Notes under the pieces: model-generated
The model's input: the letters and a program-made list of their open reading frames with translations, nothing else
What the model was told of the DNA's origin: nothing
Databases searched by the model: none
Shown: piece after piece, positions 57,076 to 64,000 of the stretch
Layout of the letters: the number at the start of each line of letters is the position of its first letter
Position numbering within the stretch: position 1 is the first letter of the stretch
Origin: Ligula intestinalis
Taxonomy: Eukaryota; Platyhelminthes; Cestoda; Diphyllobothriidea; Diphyllobothriidae
Assembly: GCA_036362985.1 (NCBI GenBank)
Contig: JAYGXS010000002.1
Coordinates: forward strand, 92,097,502 to 92,161,501
Length of the DNA: 64,000 nucleotides
Reading direction: 5' to 3'
Made by a program: the position numbers and the translations under genes

Positions 57076-59362
57076 TATTAAATGTGCCTGAACATTATGG
57101 TTTATATTTAAAAGCACAATTGTAATTCATTCAGTTTATTGAATTATGAAATAAGCCTCTTACTTAATTAAATCTTCATTAAAGTTAGGTTAATAACGAG
57201 AAATCACCATTTGTTTCGAAGAACTTTAGAGTTGGTTGATATAGAAGGAATTTCCTATGCTTTTAAAAAAGAGCGACCAAATCGCACGTTAAAGTTGATA
57301 ATACTAAGAAGGAACTCCAAAATAAGTAAAACAGGCAAAGAAAATATACCTTCCAGAACTGGAAAAGTTAAAACAATTGTTCAGATTGAAGTTAAGCAAA
57401 GTTAAAGGAATCGAATTTTTTTGCACTTTTACTGAACACTTTCGTTTAAGAAATTATGTTTAGCTATCCTGTTAAGTTTTATTGCAAAAAATGGACTAAC
57501 AGGATATTGTTTGTTTGAATGCAGCAATGAACCCCAAATGTCTTTCAATAAAAACCAAATGTCTAACATTTTTTCGCGGATTTGAGACAAATAATGCCTT
57601 ATTAAATGTACATCATTCAGAAAAAGCAGTTTTTGTATGATTAACAATCCGCTTTTACTTTATTTAGAAACGAAACATGCAAAAACGTAAAAAGTTTTTC
57701 AAAAAATGACAATGTATAAGGCCAGTTTTTTAATTCGTCAGTATATATCTGAAAGTGGAATTAATTCTCTCATGCAGAAGGTAAACCATTATGAAGAAAA
57801 AAAGAAGTTTCTTTCATTTCTACTCAAATTGAATCATGTTTCTTCAGCCACGTTAAAGAAAATCTCTAAAGTATCAAATTCCATTATGATATTACGTTGA
57901 ACAACGTAAATATACGCAGAAAATCGTCAGCCAAATATCTAATTAAAGCGATTTCTAAGGGGTTACCTTTTATTAAAAGTTGTTTTTGTTAATCTTCGGA
58001 ATAGTTGTTGCAGAGTTCCACTGCTGTCATGATTTACACTTTGCAATGGGGTTTGCCGTTCCGAGGCATTTCTACAAAGGAGCAACCTGGAGATCATTCT
58101 AGGAATGAATATCCAACAAACACTTATTTTGGTAAATACTCTTAATGTTTACCTTATTTTAAAGGTTTTGATGTAAACGTCCAACAGATGCGCGAATCAT
58201 GAATTGATCAGTAAAGATAGTAAAAACAAGCAATTTTATGACAAATTTTTTTTGGAGACATTAAATAAATACTTTACCGGTAAGAACATAGTTTACCGAA
58301 TTTTTTGACTTTCACACAATACTTAACACAATACCTTAATTTATTGTTCGAATTTAGAGCCCTTTTTTAAGTCTGTAGAACCTGAGAGAAGAAGAGAAGA
58401 AAGAGAATGCTATGTTGATGATTTTACAAATTTGAATTTTTAGCATAAATGGCCCTATTCACGGAGAGCAGATGGTTAGTTAAATAAACGCTTATTCTCA
58501 AAGGACAAAGGTAAACGGTCATGTTATTCTAACAAATCAAGATTTGCATGACATTCACATTAACTATGGAGACAGATCGGCTTTCAACTTCTCTATTTCC
58601 GCATATTCACACGTGAGGCAGCGTGCTAGGAATGGGATTACCGAGTGCTGATTTGCTGAAGTGCGCAAGTTATATGGTGTAAACCTCGACGCATGGGATG
58701 GGAAGACTAAGCAGTCATTGATGCAGAGTGGAGAGGGTGAATGACCTCAGTAAGTATGCGATCAAAAAATTGCTTAACCATTTTGAAATGCGCTGTATTT
58801 TAATGTCAGCTAAAAACATTGAAAAAACCAGCAGCTTAAGAGATCATTCGGAGGCATCGTTTCAAAATTACTAATTTTTTTAAGTTAGGCTGGAAAAATA
58901 ACTGGAGAGCAGCAAAGAATAAGAAAGATAGTAAAAGCATGTACAAAATGCAAGATTATGGCTTGCGGTGTGTGATATGAACCCAAGGTGCGCATATAAT
59001 ATAAAAGTTTATGAGTTTTGATAAAAAATACCTCCTTTAGAATGATAAAATATAAGATTGGATGCTAGTGTAACACCAAGGTATCGGAAAGAGGAAACTT
59101 TGGTGAGCAAAATGGCCATAATATCGGGAGTGGGAGAGTGTCGCAGTCGAAAAATACACTAGACTGACTTTCGTTTGTAAAGTAAAAGGCCGATTGCTGA
59201 TGACCATGTCAAGACATGGTCTAGACCCTCCTTCAGTGTCACTTGCAATCGCAGGACTGTGGAGTTTGCCTACCTTTTGCCAATATAAGAGACAACAATT
59301 GGCAAGGAGGCCTTAGTCAAAGCCGGGTTTCGGCGCTAGAATAAAATAATTATCTTGAGCAT
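57076..59362. other. AT-rich stretch without a supported gene
   Basis: Frames at 57211-57405 and 57706-57900 are lysine-rich and unrecognised, as expected by chance in AT-rich DNA. No PLE pseudo-LTR mate could be found downstream of the element ending at 57075. Confidence 0.35.
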
Positions 59363-59576
59363 GTGGCAAACATGTCTGCGCGCACACCGTTTCTCTTCTG
59401 CCGGGGTGCAGGCCCGCTTGTGTTTCACCCCCCACCCCTTCCACCCCGCCTGACTCACCATGACTTTGCCTGCGAACAATTCACACGTGGCTGTCCATAT
59501 CTGGGTCGTGCGATGCCTGTGGGCTGTTTACTTTCTCCTGCTTGGTTGCCGGTGTCATCACTGATTGTCACCATTC

Positions 59577-61182
59577 GCCATCTTCTTTTTCTTCTATTTC
59601 TTCTTGTTCTTCTTTGTTTTACTTTTCTTCTTTTACTTCTTCTTATTCTTGTGCGTCCTCTTCTTATTCTTCTTCTTCTTCGTTTTCTTCTTGTCCTTCT
59701 TCGTCTATTTCTTCTTCTTCTTCGTCTTCGTCTTTGTCTTCTTCTTCTTCTTCTTCTTCTTCTTCTTCGTTTTCTTCTTCTTCTTCTTCTTCTTCTTCTT
59801 CTTCTTCTCTTTCTTTTTCTTTTTCTTATTCTTCTTCCTCCTCCTCTTCCTCCTCTTCTTATTCTTATTTTTCTTCTAATTGTTCTTATTGTTCTTGTTC
59901 TTCTTATTCTTGCCCTTCATCTTCTTCAACTTTTTCTTTTTTTATCTTTTTATGCTATTTTTTCTACATTTTATTAATCTCCTTTTTTCGTTCTCATTTT
60001 TTTCTTCTTCATCTTCTTGCACTTCGTTTTCTTCATTGTCTTCTTCTTCAACTCTTTCTCCTTATTCTTCTTCAAATTCTTCTTCTTCTTCTTTTTCTAT
60101 TTCCTATTCCTTTTCTTCTTTATTTTTTTATTTTTATTTTTCTTCTTCTTAGTTTCTCGTCTTATTATTGTGCGTCTTCTTCTTATTTTTATTCTTCGTT
60201 TCCTTCTTGTCCTTTTTTCTCTATTTCTTCTCCTTTGTCTTCTTCTTTTTATTGTTCTTCTTCATATTCTCCGTCTTATTCAACTTATCTTCCTCCTCTT
60301 CTTCTTTCCCTCTTTCTTATACTTTTTTCCTACATTTTCTTTTTCATCCCCTTCGTCTTCTTATTCTTCTTTTTTTCTTTTTTCTTGTTTCATTTCTATT
60401 CGTTTTCGTCTTCTTTTTCTTTTTCTTCTTCTTCATCTTCTTACTTTTCTTCTTTTTATCATTCTTTCTCTTTTCTCCTCCTTTTTATTTTTCTTCTTTT
60501 TCTTCTTCTTCTTCGTATTTTTCTTCTTCTTCCTTTTCTACTTCTTAAACTTCTTCTTTTCCGTTTTCTTCTTCTTCCCGTTCGTCTTCTTATTTTTCCC
60601 CTTCATGTTCTTTATCGGTTTTCTCTTCTTCTTTGCATATTTTTTTTCTTTTTCTTCTTCCTCTTCCTCTTCTTCTTTTTTTCTGCTTCTTCTTCTTATT
60701 CTTGTGCGTCTTCTTCTTATGTCCCTTCTTCATTTTCTTAGCCTTTATCTTCTTCTTCTTTTTCTTTTTTCCCCTTTCGTTTTCTTCTATTTATTTTTCT
60801 TCTCCATCTTCTCCTTCTTCGTCATGTTCTCTTTTTCATCTTTTTCTTCCTCTTAGTCTTCTTCTTCTTCCTATTTTTCTTCTTATAATTCTTATTTATC
60901 ACCTTCTATTTCTACCCATTCATCTTCCTCTTCCTTTTTTTCTACACTTATTTCTTCTCCTTCTTCTTTGTTATTCATCTTCACCCTCTTCTTCGTTTTC
61001 CTACTTTTATTTTTCTTCTTCCTATTTTTCTTCTTATTATTATTATTCTTCTTCCTATTTTTCCTCTTTTTCTCTTTTTTCTTTTTCTGCTTATGTTTCT
61101 TCCTCTTCTTCTTCTTCTTCCTCATCATCACCTTCTTCTCATTTTTCTTCATCTTCTTCTTCTTCGTATTCTTCTTCTCTTT
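59577..61182. repeat. 1.6-kb pyrimidine tract (degenerate TTC/CTT repeat)
   Basis: Nearly all bases on the plus strand are T or C, built from TTC with frequent CTT, TTTT and TCC variants and occasional G or A. An interrupting GTGCGTC occurs at 59651, 60170 and 60704 (spacings of about 519 and 534 bases). The first two have similar downstream context (TTCTTGTCCTT, then CTATTTCTTCT), which suggests a higher-order repeat. The long open frames across it (serine-, phenylalanine- or leucine-rich on the plus strand, lysine-rich on the minus strand) are low-complexity artefacts. Such homopurine-homopyrimidine DNA can form triplex (H-DNA) structures. Confidence 0.93.
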
Positions 61183-61194
61183 AACATGTCAACA

Positions 61195-62789
61195 TTAAAG
61201 TCAGCTACAGTTTTTTAGTACGAATTCAGCGCATTTTAGCGCATGTTTCTGACTTGGCTAGCACCGCGACTGCTTGTTATTTGGCTGATAAGCTGAGTAA
61301 GACGTACGACTTTGCCAAGCTGCCACTTGCTGCACTACACGCACTTCCAGCTTTTTCTGCGTCTTCACTCTGAGATCTGAAGGCTACGCTTTCGCAGCTT
61401 ACCATGTAGGAAGATAATCTTCGCAAAATCACAAAGCGTTCCATATTCTTGAAGTGGTGGTAAAACTGAAGGGCTATCCCGAACACGAGAGATCTAGCGT
61501 CCAGTCGGCAGATGGCTTACTGGTGTTCATGAATGCTTGTCCCAAGCCGTCTGCCTTTATGCCCAACCTAAGGGTAAGAACAGTTAGCACATGGCACGCG
61601 ATAGATAAAATTAGTCTGCTGTTCTTTGGGTATGAGATCTGTCCTCTGGGAAAATTTCGCGTGACAAGATTTCGTGGGCTTGTTGTCAATAGACCGCTTT
61701 GCTTCTTTTAACCAATCAATCCCATATGCGTGTGCAGATCTCTAGCACGGCTTTCATATGGATGAGATTGTGCGCTATCGGCCCAAGTTTGTTATCACTG
61801 TTGGCTACGCAACGAGAGATCGCCGTATCTTATAATCACTGTTCGGAATGCCGCTATTCTCATAATGAGACAGCACACACAAAGGCGTCGTTTACCACTT
61901 TGCTGCCGGCCAGACATGTCTCCTCATTTCTGATTGGTCCATTGTGTCGGATTTTTTCCCTCGTGGCCACTTAAAAGCATCCAGCCTCTGTGTGAGAACG
62001 ACTTGCTCTAACTCGCTTTATGTGAATACATGCTACCCGTGGTCACTGGTTTCTCTCGTACGGCCCTTGGGTACCGGTTGACCTAATTCACCGTTCATGT
62101 TAATTACTGGTACTAGGCGCGGGTCGTAATAATAACATATTGCCTTAATCCGAGTGGTAGTCCCTTCGCGATCCAATCTCAGTGAGAAGGTATGAGTTGA
62201 TTTCGCCAGGTTCCACAGTAAAACAGACTAATACCTTTACGTAGGATCCGGAGAGAATAATGCAGTCAACAGCGTTCGAGACAAAGGTCTAATGTAAAAG
62301 TTCTTGCCATGAGTTCGGTAGTTGACCACAGAATATGAGCTATGTTGCTCCGCAATTTCATTGACGCCTGAACTCTGTAAACCCATCTCATCGGTACACA
62401 AAACAATGGCACCTAGCTTTTCAGCCTTTTTCAGTTTAGAATATAGTTATTTAACTCAGCATCTTCCCCTTTCAAGATCTTAACAGACAAAATGCAATGC
62501 CAGCCATCAACTCAAGTGATGTATTTTAAAAAACGTTTCAGGAGTGCAAAAGCCAGAAGGAACAGGAATCAGCAGCACCAGGAATCAGCACATTGTCGGT
62601 CGTCTGATGGTGAATTTCATATTGCCTTTTCACCCATTTATTCTGTACAGAATATACTCTTCCTACAACTCTGGCCTTCCCATTACTTCTCTCTCGTCAC
62701 CCAAGAGACCGAGCCTGAATGATCGCAGCCGTTATGGTGAACCTTCGAAGCCTAACCCCCCCCCCACCCCCACGATAAACGTGTGCGGT
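61195..62789. other. No recognised gene
   Basis: Overlapping sense and antisense frames at 61454-61711 and 61689-61474, then 61699-61974 and 62492-62948, were not recognised. The last one overlaps the PLE tail in a different frame and is judged a shadow. Confidence 0.3.
62755..62776. repeat. Short C-rich run
   Basis: About 22 bases of C interrupted by single A, just upstream of the PLE tail. Confidence 0.85.
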
Positions 62790-63050
62790 GATGGACCGAT
62801 AGTAGACCCTAATCATGGCGACCAGTGTACGAACATAAGCTGGCTGTCAGACAGGGTGACGCACAGTCGCAAGTGGCGGCCCATATATTTAACTTCGCGG
62901 CCGCAAGAGCAGTTGCACACGCCGAGAGCAAGACCGCACGAGAGTTAATTGAAGCCTGGGCCTCGGATGACAACTCAGTCAACCGGTGAACTGAGTTGGC
63001 ACCCAGCTACATTGCTCTCCATTTAGCATCTACGCATGACTGAAATTGGT
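62790..63050 (+). mobile_element. Penelope-like element, GIY-YIG C-terminal fragment
   Basis: The plus strand reads KLAVRQGDAQSQVAAHIFNF, then AHAESKTARELIEAWASDDN, SVNR, a stop, and ELAPSYIALHLAS. This closely parallels GDESSQVAIHTYETG and KTSREFIKAWSMDENSVNR of the element at 31.3-34.0 kb, so it is the same lineage. No RT sequence lies upstream; a 5'-truncated insertion fits. Confidence 0.72.
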
Positions 63051-63057
63051 GATGAAT

Positions 63058-63168
63058 GAGTCTCCCCCTGCCCCCTTCGTCTCCTCTACCCCTCACCCAC
63101 TCCTCCTCTTACCCTCCCCCCACCCTACTCTTCGCCCCACCCTACACCTTCTCCCCTCCTACAGTTGA
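63058..63168. repeat. C-rich pyrimidine low-complexity tract
   Basis: About 110 bases dominated by CCCC, CTCC and CCT with few purines, directly after the PLE tail. Confidence 0.85.
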
Positions 63169-64000
63169 TTGGTTCCTGCCCCCTATAACTTTTGCTCGCT
63201 TTTCGTTGACGGTTTATCTCTGACGGTGGACTCCCGCAAGAGCCCGAAGGGTCGGAGGAATAAAGTTACGATTCCGGTAAACTTTACGACTCCTTCTAGA
63301 AAAATACCTGGTATGCGAAACTTTGCCCCTATTAGTAAGAAACCGTAAACTACCTGTGCGGCTTTATTCGGGACACGAACTACCACATACGTATGCTCGT
63401 TAGCACTATTCAGGGTAACATTTGTCAGTGTTCTCTTGATACATAATTTAAAAAATTAATGCACGAAAACGGCATTCGTCGGAAGACAGCAACGATGAAA
63501 CCGCATTTAAGAAGAACACTCATTGAGGAACGTTTTATTTTTGCCTAGGAATATATAAATCGCAGGCTTTTATACTGGGAGAGTATTTACTACTGCGATT
63601 AAGTCCTATTTTTAGACAAGCCGCTGCTGGTAATATGTGGAAAGAACGTTCCAAAAAGATGTACACACTCGACAGCGTATTTCAAGAACTGTCGTCACTA
63701 ATGATTCGGATGGCTATCAAGTTCGGTGAGCGACCGATTTGGCGGTCAACCAAGGGCACCATAAACAGCCATACCTTCGTGGACATAGTAAACGATGCCT
63801 TCGGATGCAAAATATTAAAAGAAGTCCGGTGGACACGGTTATCTTACGAGATGACGCACCTGTTCACCGATCAAAGAAGATATGATGATCATTACCCTTT
63901 AGAATAAAACTGATTTTTTTTCAGACGACAGCCTGCTTTTCTGCCTGTGGCCTGCGCAGCATTTTATTCCTCCGAATTCTACGGACCTTAATCCGATTGA
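63169..64000. other. Unassigned; one 90-codon frame of unknown nature
   Basis: A plus-strand frame at 63635-63907 reads MWKERSKKMYTLDSVFQELS and later GTINSHTFVDIVNDAFGCKI. It follows a TTTTTAG that could be a splice acceptor and ends in a clean stop. No family was recognised, and it could be an exon or chance. The minus frame 63386-63183 is also unrecognised. Confidence 0.25.

Noticed and set aside
59363..61198. Several open frames of 76-399 codons across the pyrimidine tract
   Set aside because: They are serine/phenylalanine/leucine or lysine homopolymer-like translations of a TTC/CTT repeat; stops are simply rare in such DNA.
1..64000. CRISPR arrays, rRNA genes, bacterial promoters or terminators, operons
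   Set aside because: No regularly spaced repeats with unique spacers and no rRNA-like sequence were seen; the eukaryotic retroelement content makes bacterial features irrelevant.

Overview
The window looks like nuclear DNA of a flatworm (Platyhelminthes), probably a parasitic fluke or tapeworm. Evidence: very low gene density, no operons or bacterial signals, and a repeat load of Penelope-like elements (PLEs), CR1-type and RTE-type LINEs, a Merlin-type transposase and a Helitron remnant. This is inferred from family content, and I cannot name a species. Only one protein-coding gene appears intact: a single-exon LicD-family (fukutin-related type) membrane protein on the minus strand at 52369-53430. 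Three broken LicD relatives (20.1, 21.7-22.8 and 45.9-46.6 kb) and a broken beta-1,3-galactosyltransferase (25.5-26.4 kb) suggest decayed glycan-modification gene families.

Layout. 0-6 kb: a CR1 3' end, a fragment of a short inverted-repeat element, then two PLE copies converging on each other. 6.7-9.4 kb: a Helitron fragment abutting a minus-strand PLE. 10.2-10.8 kb: a compact element with long terminal inverted repeats. 11.7-12.2 kb: a noncoding repeat that recurs inverted at 43.1-43.6 kb. 14.5-19.4 kb: a tandem duplication of a roughly 600-bp noncoding unit; the first copy carries a full-length RTE and a solo PLE-terminus module that the second copy lacks. 20-26.4 kb: LicD remnants, PLE copies and the galactosyltransferase remnant. 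29.7 kb: Merlin remnant. 30.9-34.4 kb: a CR1 fragment split by a PLE with inverted arms of about 520 bp. 36.5-40.3 kb: a nearly full-length decayed CR1 LINE. 45.9-51.3 kb: LicD-like remnant, a second compact inverted-repeat element, and PLE pieces. 52.4-53.4 kb: intact LicD gene. 55.6-57.1 kb: another PLE. 59.6-61.2 kb: 1.6 kb of almost pure pyrimidine (TTC-type) sequence. 62.8-63.05 kb: a PLE tail, followed by C-rich sequence and unassigned DNA.

The most interesting signal is a short module found at eight places, always at PLE ends or in the compact inverted-repeat elements. It has a hammerhead-ribozyme-like layout: CTGATGA-like core, a hairpin, GAAAC, GTC, and flanking arms that can pair. 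It is followed a few tens of bases later by a conserved GATCG-ATCTTCTTCTT box. Hammerhead motifs are known in PLE pseudo-LTRs. Here the individual copies look degenerate, but the pairing is partly conserved across copies.
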